64,000 nucleotides of DNA. It comes from Methylobacterium sp. B4. GTDB taxonomy: Bacteria; Pseudomonadota; Alphaproteobacteria; Rhizobiales; Beijerinckiaceae. A program made the translations under genes and the position numbers. The DNA lies in the NCBI RefSeq assembly GCF_003201865.1, contig NZ_QJJJ01000005.1, forward strand, positions 208,005 to 272,004, given 5' to 3'. The notes beneath the pieces are model-generated. The model did not search any database and had not been told where the DNA came from. It was given only the letters and a program-made list of their open reading frames with translations. Shown piece after piece: positions 17,929 through 26,977 of the stretch; position 1 is the first letter of the stretch; each line of letters starts with the position of its first letter.

Positions 17929-18051
17929 GTTTGCGTTCCTTCCCCGGGCGGATGGCGCGGAGGCAGGCCCGCGAGAGGCGCCGGCCCCCTCGCCCCCCGT
18001 CTCCCCGGGGGCTACATAGCCCGCACGCTTCGACACCCTCGGGAGACCCGC

Positions 18052-19521
18052 ATGCCCACCTCGCCGCTCCTGCCGGCCGGCCTCGTTTCCGTGCTGCTCC
18101 TCGCCGCCGCGCCCGCCCTCGCCCAGACCGCGAATGCGCCGGAGAAGCCGGCCTCCGAGGCTCCCATGCACGAGAGGGCCGTTCCGCTCTCGAAGGGCGA
18201 GATCCAGCTCTCCTTCGCCCCCGTGGTGAAGCGGGCCGCCCCGTCCGTCGTCAACGTCTACGCCTCGCATGTCGAGAAGCGCTCCGCCCGCTCCAACGCG
18301 ATGGAGGAGTTCATGCGCCGCTTCTTCGGCGAGGACCGCCCCGGCCGCGGCCCCAGCGGCATGCCGGGCGAGCGGGCCCAGCGTTCCCTGGGCTCGGGCG
18401 TGATCGTCGACGCCTCCGGACTCGTCATCACCAACAACCACGTCATCGAGAACATGAACGAGGTGAAGGTGGCGCTCGCCGACAAGCGCGAGTTCGAGGC
18501 GCAGATCGTCCTGCGCGATCCCCGCACCGACCTCGCCGTGCTCAAGATCAAAAGCCCGGCGGACGTGGCGCCGATGCCGATCGGCGATTCCGACCACATC
18601 GAGGTCGGCGACTTCGTGATGGCGATCGGCAATCCCTTCGGCGTCGGGCAGACCGTAACGCAGGGCATCGTCTCGGCGCTCGCCCGGACGCAGGTCGGCT
18701 CTTCGGACTACCAGTTCTTCATCCAGACGGATGCCGCGATCAATCCGGGCAATTCCGGCGGCGCGCTGGTCGATCTCCGGGGCCGCCTCGTCGGCGTCAA
18801 CACGGCGATCTACTCGCAGTCCGGCGGCAGCCACGGCATCGGCTTCGCCATCCCCGCCAGCATGATCCGCGCCGTGGTCGAGACCGCCAAGAGCGGCGGC
18901 AGCGTCGTGCGACGGCCCTGGCTCGGCGCCCGGGTGCAGAGCGTGACGGCGGACATCGCCGAGAGCGTCGGGCTCGACCGCCCGACCGGGGTGCTTGTGG
19001 CAAGCATGCAGGCGAAGAGCCCCGCCGAGGAGGCAGGCCTGAAGCGCGGCGACGTGATCCTCACCGTCGACGACCAGAGCGTCGCCGACCCGGACGCCTT
19101 CGGCTACCGCTACGCCCTCAAGGGCATCACCGGCACCGCCAATCTCGGCATCCTGCGGGGCAGCAAGCGCCAGACCATCCAGGTCAAGCTCGGGCCGGCA
19201 CCGGAGACCCGCCCGCGCGACGTGCTCAAGGTCCGCAGCCGCACGCCGTTCGCCGGTGCCACGCTCGTCAACACCTCCCCCGCGGTGGGCGAGGAACTGC
19301 AGGCGGACCTGCCGGACGAGGGCGTCGCGGTTACCGCCGTGGAAGAGGGGTCCCTGGCCAACCGGGCGGGCTTCCGCAAGGGCGACGTGATCCTGGCGAT
19401 CAACGGCATGCCCGTGCCCTCGACCAAGGATCTGGAGCGGCTGACCCAGCGCAGTCTCGGCCTGTGGGAGGTCTCGATCAACCGTGGCGGCGAGGTGCTG
19501 ACCTCGGTGTTCGGCGGGTAG
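18052..19521 (+). CDS. DegP/DegQ-type periplasmic serine protease (Do family)
   Basis: An envelope protease/chaperone that degrades misfolded exported proteins. The 489-residue precursor has a signal peptide (hydrophobic core to residue 23, cleavage after ALA-Q about residue 24), a trypsin-like domain with triad H130 (TNNHVIEN), D160 (RTDLAVL) and S235 (GNSGG), and two PDZ domains (about 300-375 and 410-489, the second opening near GVAVTAVEEGSLANRAGF). GGGAG precedes the ATG at 18052. The upstream neighbour ends in a strong terminator, so this is a separate unit. Confidence 0.93.
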   Translation: MPTSPLLPAGLVSVLLLAAAPALAQTANAPEKPASEAPMHERAVPLSKGEIQLSFAPVVKRAAPSVVNVYASHVEKRSARSNAMEEFMRRFFGEDRPGRGPSGMPGERAQRSLGSGVIVDASGLVITNNHVIENMNEVKVALADKREFEAQIVLRDPRTDLAVLKIKSPADVAPMPIGDSDHIEVGDFVMAIGNPFGVGQTVTQGIVSALARTQVGSSDYQFFIQTDAAINPGNSGGALVDLRGRLVGVNTAIYSQSGGSHGIGFAIPASMIRAVVETAKSGGSVVRRPWLGARVQSVTADIAESVGLDRPTGVLVASMQAKSPAEEAGLKRGDVILTVDDQSVADPDAFGYRYALKGITGTANLGILRGSKRQTIQVKLGPAPETRPRDVLKVRSRTPFAGATLVNTSPAVGEELQADLPDEGVAVTAVEEGSLANRAGFRKGDVILAINGMPVPSTKDLERLTQRSLGLWEVSINRGGEVLTSVFGG

Positions 19522-19884
19522 GACGCGTGCCGGCGAAGGGGATGCGGGTTCGTCCAGGGCGCGTCATGACCGTGACCGAGAGACAACCCGGCCGCTGCCG
19601 TCTCGCCCGGTCCAACGATGCGCTCGCAACCGGCACGATAGGAAGGATCGTGCCGGTCCCGATACCCCGGCACGCCGGCAGCGTGCGTTTTCGCTCATCC
19701 AGCGGGACGGTGCCGGGTTAGCCTCCCACTCGGATCGTCGGTGAAGTCATCGCGGTGCCGATGTTTCGTCCCGGAAGGACGACGCAATCCGGTAACCTTA
19801 CGAGGCAATCCGCCGGAAACCCTGAGACCCTAGAACGGCGCCATACGAGAGCCGGAAGGGCCTCAAGCGAGAGGGGCGGACATC
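19522..19884. other. Intergenic region with hairpin
   Basis: No convincing gene is seen in these 363 bases. They hold a perfect 11-bp inverted repeat, ACCGGCACGAT (19629-19639) with ATCGTGCCGGT (19647-19657), a plausible 3'-end structure for the Do-protease transcript. The promoter of the small secreted protein must lie in the second half. Confidence 0.5.
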
Positions 19885-20136
19885 ATGCGGGACCTGATCA
19901 AGATCGCGGCGGCCGGAACGGTGCTGACCGCCTACGCCCTGCTCGCTCCAACCCTCGTCGAGGCCGTGCCGAGCTCGGCCGCGCCGACGAAGGCCTTCAC
20001 CCAACGCCTGCCCCAGGCGGGCGGTGCGGTCCCCGTCAGCGCCCGGTTCGACGGCGTCGAGCCGGTCTCGGGTCGTGTCGTGGTGGCTCGCCGGCCGCTT
20101 CTGCTCGGCACCACGGTGGATTCTGCCTTCCGGTAA
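19885..20136 (+). CDS. Small exported hypothetical protein
   Basis: An 83-residue protein with an N-terminal hydrophobic segment resembling a signal peptide (residues 5-27, ending near VEA-VP). The rest is short, basic/polar and has no recognised domain. A GAGGGGCGG purine-rich stretch precedes the ATG. It is probably periplasmic; function unknown. Confidence 0.55.
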   Translation: MRDLIKIAAAGTVLTAYALLAPTLVEAVPSSAAPTKAFTQRLPQAGGAVPVSARFDGVEPVSGRVVVARRPLLLGTTVDSAFR

Positions 20137-20205
20137 CCGCCCCCGCGCGCCTCGTCGGCACGCCGCGGCGGTCACGGCGGTTTCACGGGACGGCCGGACC
20201 GGCCT

Positions 20206-20496
20206 TCAGAGGGAAGCGGACCTGAACGCGTCCTCGGCCGGGCGGGCACCGCGCCCGAGCTTCAGGCCGGCATCGAGGCCGCCGACGGCGTGGCGGTTGC
20301 CGCGCAGGCCGGCGCAGAGATCATCGATCTCGGTCACGTCCAGCGCCTCGCCATTTCCCGCGGCGATGGTGTCGATCAGGTCGTCCGTCTGCGGATCGAA
20401 GGGATGCCCCTGCATCCGGTAGAACTGGTAGTAGCGCAACGCCGCCAACAGCGTGTCGCGCTCGCGGGCGGTCACAGTGATGTTCTGCGTGGTCAT
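20206..20496 (-). CDS. Hypothetical protein, 96 aa
   Basis: Begins MTTQNITVTARERDTLLAAL, continues with RYYQFYRMQGHPFDP and an acidic DLIDTIAAGNGEALDVTEID stretch, and ends with a less conserved tail. AAGGGGA precedes the ATG. The composition suggests a small helical cytosolic protein; I do not recognise a characterised family. A much longer frame through this region runs antisense-like across the upstream glycosyltransferase and should not be used. It lies 149 bp downstream of that gene on the same strand. Confidence 0.62.
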   Translation of the reverse strand: MTTQNITVTARERDTLLAALRYYQFYRMQGHPFDPQTDDLIDTIAAGNGEALDVTEIDDLCAGLRGNRHAVGGLDAGLKLGRGARPAEDAFRSASL

Positions 20497-20645
20497 GGGA
20501 GTCCCCTTGGCTTGCAACGAACGCCGGGCGAGACCGCGCGCGCCTCGCCTAGCTTGGCCGTTGTAAGCCCCGGTCGGCAGCCTCGTCCATGACATGGGAG
20601 AGGATCGGGCGGGCCTCGAAGGGTGGACCAGCGGTCGCCCGGCGC

Positions 20646-23600
20646 TCAGCCGGACACCACGACGGCCGGTGGCGCGGCGACTTCGGTACCGGGAAGCCCA
20701 TAATAATCTTCGAGGATCCGCGGATAGGCGGCCGCGCGGAAAGGCCGGCGGGCGGCCCACAGCGCCTCGACGGGGAGCGCGAGCAGAGCGTCGTTCAGCC
20801 GCTGAGGGTCCTCCGCCAGGGCCGGATCGAGCCGGTGGCCGCTCCCGATGGCGCGCAGGCGCTCGGCCTGTGCGCCGAGGTCGAACACCACCGGGGGTAC
20901 GCCGGCCGCCAGTGCCAGGGAGAGCGTATAGCAGTAGGTTTCCGGCCAGATCGAAGGCAGCAGCACGAGGTCGGGATCGAGCCGGACGATCTCGGCGAGC
21001 GCCGCCGCGTCGCTGCCGTAGGGACCGGTCTCGCACACCCCCGCCGCCGCCATTGCCTCCGGCTCGGAGGAATGCCCGACAATCGTGAAGGTGATCGGAA
21101 GCGTCCTCAGCCCGGCGTCGAGGGCGAGGTTGTGGACGACGTCGTAGCCCTTGTGCGGGCCGATCGATCCGATCACGGCGACGCGCAACGGCCCGCCCCC
21201 GCGTCGACGCGGGAGCGGCTCGGCGGAGGCAAGCGTCTCCTCGTGCGGGCGCAGCACGATGTCGTTGAGCGAGAGAATGGGGGCGATGCGGTCGGCGAGA
21301 TCCTTCGAGGGCGCGAACACCCTGCGGGCGCCGCCGAGGAAGCCGGCCCAGAGCCGACGCCGCTCCGCGGGATCGGGCAGCGCGATGCCGTCCGCCCCGC
21401 GGTCGAGGCGGATGCAGTCGCGGCAGAGGGCGGGTGCGGCCAACCCGCAATAGACGCCCTCCGGACGCACGAGATTGTTGCGATGGCAGACGGGCGCGTA
21501 ATCGTGGAGCGTCACGTCGTAGCCGGTGCCCAGCCCCTCGATCAGCCGCATCGCCGCGCGGGTCGCGGGCGCGTCGAGGCCCGCCAGCGAGTGGACATGC
21601 ACCATGGCCGGGGCGAGCCAGCCGATCAGTTCGGCCAGAAGCGCCCTGTCCCGGTCGAGGGAGAGCGGATCGAGGATGGCCACGGGAAAGTCGATCGCAC
21701 TCGATCCGGGCAGGCCGAGCTTGAACGCGCCGGGTTCCTCGGTGCGCAGGTAGATCGCGGCCAGCCCCGCCTCGCTCAGCCGCGCACTCGTGGCCTCGAT
21801 ATGCGTCTCGACGCCGCCGCCGAAATCGTGGGTCACGATCAGGGCGATGCCCCGTGTCGCACTCCCCTGCGCGCATCGGGCGAAGCGGTAGAGGTCGAGG
21901 CGCTGCCGGGCGAAGCGGGCCGGATCGACCTCGATATGGGTGTGGACCCGGCGCTGGTAATCGGGGTGCTTGGTGAGGATGGTGCGGAAGATGTCCGCCC
22001 CCTTGGTCGCCAGCAGTGCGCCGAAGGAGACGCTGCCGGAGTGGAACACGAACACGTCGTGGGCCAGCACGTTGGAGAAGCCCGCCTTGAGGGCGCGCAT
22101 GCAGAAGTCGTTCTCCTCGCCGTAGCCGCGCCCGAAGGTCTCGGCGTCGAGGGGCCCGACCGCATCGATGACCGCGCGGCGCATGTACAGGCAGAAGCCC
22201 ACCCCTGTCGGGACGGGAGAGCGGCCGCGGGCGTTGCAGACGCGGGTGAAGGCGTCGATCTCGGCGGGCGTGATCTCGAGCCTGGACCGGTTCTCGACGT
22301 TCGGCCGCGGGTAGCTGCAGATCGTGGCGTTGTTGGAGAACGGCGTCACGGTCGCGATGGCCGGATCGTCCTGCGCGTGCCGGAGCAGACGGTCGAGCCA
22401 GTCGCCGTAGACGACGACGTCGGCGTTGAGCAGCACCACGTCCCGGCCCGCGGCCCGCTCCAGGCCGAGGTTGCAGGTCCGCACGAAGCCGAGATTTTCC
22501 GCATTGACCGCGTGGGCGAACAGGCCCCGGGCCGCGAGACCGGCGAGCGCCGCGCTCAGGCGCGCGTCCGGGCTGCAATCGTCGATGACGAGGAGGGCGA
22601 AGGGGGTCGCCTGCGGCGCGCTCAGCACCGAGTGGATCGCCCGCAGGGTGTCGTCGTAGCCCTTGTAGACCGGCATGATCAGGACGACCCGCGCCGCGGC
22701 GATGTCGGCCGCCGGCCGCGCCCGGCTCCACTCGTCCTCCGTCGGCGCCACCTGCGCGGGCCAAGTGCCGAGCCCGAAGGGCGTCGGGCGCAAGCCCTGC
22801 GCCCGCCCCACCGCGAGATAATGAAAGAACGGATTGACCCCCGCGCCGATCTCCCGGCGGTACTGCTTACGGTAGAAGCGGAGCGAGAAGTCCGGGCTCG
22901 GGTCGCGATCCTCGCGAGCGCCGAAATCCAGGAAGTGGCGAACCGGATCGACGCCGGAGCGGCGGATATCCGCGTTGGTCTCCAGGTAATAATCCCGGTC
23001 GAAGGCGGCCGCGACGGTCTCGTAGACCTGCGTGTCGGAGGCCTCCGCGGGGTCGGCGGGAAGCGGCACGACCCGGGGCTTGGCCCGAGGCGCTGGCCGG
23101 GTCGCGCTCGCCGCGGACTGGAGCCGCCGCGTCGAGGCGAAGTGGTAGAGCGGGCTGACGCCGAGGCGCCGCATATGGGCGTGGCGTTGCAGGTAGGCTT
23201 CGCTTCCGAAGCCCTCGCTCGGGTCGAGTCCGCGTCGCCAGCCCTTCGCCAGATAATGGGCGAGCGGGTCCGCGCTCCCGTCGAGCCCGGCGAGGCGGGC
23301 ATAGAACGGCGCGTCGAAGAACGGCTCGACGATCCCGGCCTGCACCTCCGGGAAGTCGGGTCCGGGCTGGGTCGCGACCCGCAGCCGCTCCTGCGCGGAG
23401 AGCCGGGCATAGTGGAGGAGCGGGTTGGCCGGCACTCCTTCAGCGAGGTGACGGTCGACGTAGTACAGGGTCGAGAACACGGCCGAGGGATCGCGGCCTT
23501 CGCGCCAGCCGTGATCGAGGTAATGCAGGAGCGGGTCGCCGCCGCCCGCGGCCACGTCGGGATAGGCGGCGCGGTAGAAATCGGCATCGAAGAAGGGAGC

Positions 23601-23654
23601 GATGGTCGCGGCATCGCGGCGCTTGGGCCGCAACAGCCTCGGCAGCTTGATCAC
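20646..23654 (-). CDS. Multidomain glycosyltransferase: repeats + GT2 + GT4
   Basis: A 1002-residue protein. Residues 20-292 hold six short units each centred on P-x-x-H-Y/F (PLLHY 41-45, PLLHY 78-82, PLAHY 130-134, PLYHF 168-172, PVRHF 237-241, PFFHY 275-279), arranged as three pairs. Residues ~323-580 are a GT2/GT-A domain (VVLIMPVYKGYDDT, DDCSP at 359-363, NADVVV 410-415, GYGEENDF). Residues ~602-1000 are a GT-B/GT4 domain. Start GTG 23654 has AAGGA eight bases upstream; further extension runs antisense through the CNNM gene. It probably builds a surface glycan with two successive transfers; substrates are unknown. Confidence 0.88.
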   Translation of the reverse strand: MIKLPRLLRPKRRDAATIAPFFDADFYRAAYPDVAAGGGDPLLHYLDHGWREGRDPSAVFSTLYYVDRHLAEGVPANPLLHYARLSAQERLRVATQPGPDFPEVQAGIVEPFFDAPFYARLAGLDGSADPLAHYLAKGWRRGLDPSEGFGSEAYLQRHAHMRRLGVSPLYHFASTRRLQSAASATRPAPRAKPRVVPLPADPAEASDTQVYETVAAAFDRDYYLETNADIRRSGVDPVRHFLDFGAREDRDPSPDFSLRFYRKQYRREIGAGVNPFFHYLAVGRAQGLRPTPFGLGTWPAQVAPTEDEWSRARPAADIAAARVVLIMPVYKGYDDTLRAIHSVLSAPQATPFALLVIDDCSPDARLSAALAGLAARGLFAHAVNAENLGFVRTCNLGLERAAGRDVVLLNADVVVYGDWLDRLLRHAQDDPAIATVTPFSNNATICSYPRPNVENRSRLEITPAEIDAFTRVCNARGRSPVPTGVGFCLYMRRAVIDAVGPLDAETFGRGYGEENDFCMRALKAGFSNVLAHDVFVFHSGSVSFGALLATKGADIFRTILTKHPDYQRRVHTHIEVDPARFARQRLDLYRFARCAQGSATRGIALIVTHDFGGGVETHIEATSARLSEAGLAAIYLRTEEPGAFKLGLPGSSAIDFPVAILDPLSLDRDRALLAELIGWLAPAMVHVHSLAGLDAPATRAAMRLIEGLGTGYDVTLHDYAPVCHRNNLVRPEGVYCGLAAPALCRDCIRLDRGADGIALPDPAERRRLWAGFLGGARRVFAPSKDLADRIAPILSLNDIVLRPHEETLASAEPLPRRRGGGPLRVAVIGSIGPHKGYDVVHNLALDAGLRTLPITFTIVGHSSEPEAMAAAGVCETGPYGSDAAALAEIVRLDPDLVLLPSIWPETYCYTLSLALAAGVPPVVFDLGAQAERLRAIGSGHRLDPALAEDPQRLNDALLALPVEALWAARRPFRAAAYPRILEDYYGLPGTEVAAPPAVVVSG

Positions 23655-23852
23655 GACCGGTTCCTTCGAATGAGCCTTCAGGCCGCCCCCGGCGCCGGCA
23701 AGCGCGGGCCGCGTGGCCGGGGCTGGCGCGAAGCCATGGAAACGAAGTGTGGCGAGCCCGGGGCAGCCGCCTTCCCACTTGGATTGCGGGAATAGGCCAG
23801 AACCCCTTCCCCCGCGACCGGGTTCGGCTTTAAGCATCGGTGCCGCCGACGG

Positions 23853-25208
23853 GTGCGGCCATCGGGTGCGGCTTGGCCCCGGGAGGGCACGATTTCGGAC
23901 GGCATCTGGTCTTCGGCGCTCGGCCTCCTCGCGGTCATCGCCCTCGTCTTCGCCAACGGCTTCTTCGTCGCGGCGGAATTCTCCCTCGTCGCGGTCCGGC
24001 GCAGCCGGGTCGCCGAACTGGTCAACGAAGGCCGGCTCAACGCTCGGGCGCTCCAGCGCGCCACCGACCGGCTCGACGCGCATCTCGCCGCGACGCAGCT
24101 CGGCATCACCCTCTCCTCGCTGGCGCTCGGCTGGGTCGGCGAGCCGGCGCTGGCACACCTGTTCGAGCCGATGTTCCACTGGCTGCCGGCGACGGCCGCC
24201 GGCGTCACAGCCCATACGCTCGCCGTCATCGCGGCCTTCGTCATCATCACCACGCTGCATATCGTGCTCGGCGAACTGGCGCCCAAGAGCCTCGCCCTCC
24301 AGCGCAGCGAGCGCACGGCGCTGGTGATCGTGCGCCCGCTCACGCTGTTCCTGACGGTGTTCGGCCCGGCGATCCACCTGCTCAACGGGCTCGGCAACGG
24401 CGTGCTGCGTCTGCTCGGCCTGCGCCCCGGCGAGGGCGAGGGCCACCTTCCCTCCCCCGCGGAGCTGAGCCTCCTCGTCACCGCAAGCCACGAGGCGGGC
24501 CTGCTCCACGAGGCGCAGGAGGACGCGGTGGCCCGCATCCTCGCCATCGGCGAACGGCGCATCCGCGAGATCATGACGCCGCGCAACGAGGTGGATTGGG
24601 TCGATCTCGACGATCCCCAGGAGGCGCGGATCGAGGCGGTGCGGGCCTGCCGTCACGAGCAGATCGTGGTGAGCCGGGCGCAGATCGACGACGTGGTCGG
24701 CGTGCTGCGCAAGCAGGACCTGCTCGACCAGTTCCTCGACGGGAAGCCCCTCGACGTGAAGGCGGCCACCCGCGAGCCCATCGTCGTGCACGAGGGTCTG
24801 GCGATCCTGAAGGTGCTGGAGATGTTCCAGACCAAGCCCGTGCGCATGGCCATCGTCGTGGACGAGTACGGCAGCCTGGAGGGCATCGTCACCCAGACCG
24901 ACCTGCTGGAAGCGATGGCCGGCGAGATCCCCGAGCCGGGCGAGGAGCGGATGGTGGTCGAGCGCGAGGACGGCTCGCTGCTCATCGACGGCATGATGTC
25001 GGCGGGCGAGGCCTTCGACCGACTCGGCTTCACCGAGAAGCCGCGCTCGGACGACTTCTCGACCCTGGCCGGCTTCTTCATCGTCCAGCTCGGGCGCATC
25101 CCCACCGAGGGCGACGCGATCGAGGCGCAGGGCTGGCGCATCGAGGTGGTCGACATGGACGGGCGGCGCATCGACAAGGTGCTCGCCACCCGCCTCGCGG
25201 ACGCGTGA
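23853..25208 (+). CDS. CNNM/HlyC-CorC family membrane protein with CBS pair
   Basis: A 451-residue transporter-associated protein: an N-terminal CNNM (DUF21) membrane domain with about three to four helices (ALGLLAVIALVFANGFFVAA; TLHIVLGELAPKSLAL), a CBS pair (IREIMTPRNEVDWV and VVDEYGSLEGIVTQTDLLEA) and a C-terminal CorC_HlyC domain. Relatives are linked to magnesium/cobalt efflux. GTG 23853 is the first start, but GGGAGG lies five bases before an in-frame ATT at 23892, which would be a rare start. Its stop overlaps the sirtuin start by four bases. Confidence 0.88.
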   Translation: MRPSGAAWPREGTISDGIWSSALGLLAVIALVFANGFFVAAEFSLVAVRRSRVAELVNEGRLNARALQRATDRLDAHLAATQLGITLSSLALGWVGEPALAHLFEPMFHWLPATAAGVTAHTLAVIAAFVIITTLHIVLGELAPKSLALQRSERTALVIVRPLTLFLTVFGPAIHLLNGLGNGVLRLLGLRPGEGEGHLPSPAELSLLVTASHEAGLLHEAQEDAVARILAIGERRIREIMTPRNEVDWVDLDDPQEARIEAVRACRHEQIVVSRAQIDDVVGVLRKQDLLDQFLDGKPLDVKAATREPIVVHEGLAILKVLEMFQTKPVRMAIVVDEYGSLEGIVTQTDLLEAMAGEIPEPGEERMVVEREDGSLLIDGMMSAGEAFDRLGFTEKPRSDDFSTLAGFFIVQLGRIPTEGDAIEAQGWRIEVVDMDGRRIDKVLATRLADA

Positions 25209-25936
25209 ACGGCGCCGTGGGCCCGGCCCGAACCGTCTTCGTGCTGACCGGGGCGGGCATCTCCGCCGAGAGCGGGCTCGGCACGTTCCGCGATGCGGGC
25301 GGGGCCTGGACCCGCCTCGACCCGATGAAGGTCGCGACCCCCGAGGCCTTCGCCGCCGACCCGGTGCTGGTCCACGACTTCTACAACGGGCGCCGCCGCG
25401 ACGCGCTCGCCGCGAAGCCCAACGCCGCGCACGTGGCGCTGGCCCGGCTCGAAACAGGCTTGGCGGAACAGGGCGGCCGGCTGTTCCTGTGCACGCAGAA
25501 CGTCGACGACCTGCACGAGCGGGCCGGCTCGCGCCGCGTCGTGCACATGCACGGCGAGTTGCTGAAGGCCCGCTGCACCGCTTGCGGAACGGCGTTCGCG
25601 TGGCAGGACGACCTCGGCCTTGAGACGCCCTGCCCCCATTGCGGGCGCCGCGGCGAGATGCGGCCGGACGTGGTCTGGTTCGGCGAGATGCCCATGCACC
25701 TCGACACCATCGACGAGGCCTTGGCCGAGGCCGACCTGTTCGTGGCGGTCGGCACTTCGGGTGCGGTCTACCCGGCGGCAGGCTACGTGGCCCAGGCCCG
25801 CGCCTTCGGCATCCCGACGCTCGCCCTCAATCTCGAGGCGGCCGACAATGCCGGGATGTTCGAGGCGACACGGCTCGGGCCGGCGAGCCGGACGGTGCCG
25901 GCCTGGGTGGAGGAAATTTTGGGCGGGCGGGCGTGA
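25205..25936 (+). CDS. cobB: NAD-dependent protein deacylase (sirtuin)
   Basis: A 243-residue Sir2-family enzyme removing acyl groups from lysine using NAD. It has the NAD motif GAGIS (16-20) and TFRD, TQNVDDLH (from 97), catalytic H116 (HMHGE) and a four-cysteine zinc site (C124, C127, C143, C146). It starts at GTG 25205, overlapping the CNNM stop (GTGA), so the two are translationally coupled. A bacterial-type short sirtuin; the acyl preference cannot be set, though class III enzymes keep Tyr/Arg residues for desuccinylation that would need an alignment. Confidence 0.92.
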   Translation: MNGAVGPARTVFVLTGAGISAESGLGTFRDAGGAWTRLDPMKVATPEAFAADPVLVHDFYNGRRRDALAAKPNAAHVALARLETGLAEQGGRLFLCTQNVDDLHERAGSRRVVHMHGELLKARCTACGTAFAWQDDLGLETPCPHCGRRGEMRPDVVWFGEMPMHLDTIDEALAEADLFVAVGTSGAVYPAAGYVAQARAFGIPTLALNLEAADNAGMFEATRLGPASRTVPAWVEEILGGRA

Positions 25937-26045
25937 TCCCCGCCGTCATCGCGAGGCGAAGCCGAAGCGATTCAGGGCGCCGCACTGCCCGGAGAGGTTA
26001 GGCCGCCGGCTTGCTTCGCTCCGCTCGCCATGGCGGAACAGCCTG

Positions 26046-26789
26046 TTACTGCGGCCCGTAGGGCGGGCGCGGGATCGCGCGGTGCGCCGCGCGCAGGGCC
26101 GCCGACCAGCGCTCGCGCAGGTCGTGAAAATAGCCTTCGCCGGCCTCGATGCGGTGGCTCACTTCGAGGTCGAGGTGGCCCCGGCGCTGCACCGCGATGT
26201 CGATGGGCAGGCCGACGCCGAGATTCGACCGCATGGTCGAATCCATCGAGACGAGGCCGACCTTGAGCGCGTCGTAGAGATCGGTCTCGTAGGTCACTGC
26301 CCGATCGAGGATCGGCTTGCCGTACTTGTGTTCGCCGATCTGCAGGAAGGGCGCCTCGCGGCTGCACTCGATGAAGTTGCCGGCCGAGTAGATCATGAAC
26401 AGCCGCATCGGCGCGTCGCCGATCTGGCCGCCGAACAGGAACGAGACCTCCATGCGGAGATTGGCCGCCTCGAAGCCGGCCTGCTCGATCTCGCGCACCC
26501 GGCGGATCGCCCTTCCGACGAGCTGGGCCGCCTTGAACATGGTGGCCGCGTCCTCGAGCTTCGGCGGCGTCTCGCCCTCGACGTCGTCCACGCCCTCGCG
26601 GAGCATGCTCAGCACCGATTGCGTCATGGACAGGTTGCCGGCCGAGGCCAGCAGCATCACGCGCTCGCCCGGCACGTTGAACATGTGCAGCTTGCGGTAG
26701 GTCGAGATGTTGTCGAGCCCCGCATTGGTGCGGGTGTCGGCGATCATCACCAGCCCGTCCTCGACGAGCACTCCGACGCAGTAGGTCAT
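26046..26789 (-). CDS. Anbu (proteasome-like) peptidase
   Basis: A 247-residue HslV/20S-like Ntn hydrolase. The ATG at 26789 puts the nucleophile threonine at position 2 (MTYCVGVLVEDGLVMIADTR), with D18 and K33 in expected places. An upstream ORF extension would bury the threonine and is wrong. Anbu forms open-ring assemblies; its physiological substrate is unclear. It is the last member of a minus-strand set with transglutaminase, alpha-E and ATP-grasp proteins, a grouping predicted in the literature to make and degrade peptide-like modifications. Confidence 0.93.
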   Translation of the reverse strand: MTYCVGVLVEDGLVMIADTRTNAGLDNISTYRKLHMFNVPGERVMLLASAGNLSMTQSVLSMLREGVDDVEGETPPKLEDAATMFKAAQLVGRAIRRVREIEQAGFEAANLRMEVSFLFGGQIGDAPMRLFMIYSAGNFIECSREAPFLQIGEHKYGKPILDRAVTYETDLYDALKVGLVSMDSTMRSNLGVGLPIDIAVQRRGHLDLEVSHRIEAGEGYFHDLRERWSAALRAAHRAIPRPPYGPQ

Positions 26790-26977
26790 GGCGGCACCCG
26801 CCTTCGCGAGGGTGCCCGGGCGGCGGGCACGAGGGTCAGGTTTTTCGCATCGCACGCGCCGGCCGGAGGCGGCAAGAGGCGCGGCAGGACAAGTATTTCA
26901 AAGCGGTTCCCGCCACCCTGTGCGGCCTCCGCCCCGCCGTGACGAGAGGAGACCGAAGGAACCGATCGGAGACCGGC

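Noticed and set aside
20497..22764. Long minus-strand extension upstream of the 96-aa protein
   Set aside because: Overlaps the glycosyltransferase in another frame; only the part from ATG 20496, with a ribosome binding site, looks real.
20589..23795. 1068-aa plus-strand frame
   Set aside because: Antisense to the large glycosyltransferase; composition typical of shadow frames.
23655..24791. N-terminal extension of the glycosyltransferase
   Set aside because: It is antisense to the CNNM gene; GTG 23654 has a good Shine-Dalgarno.
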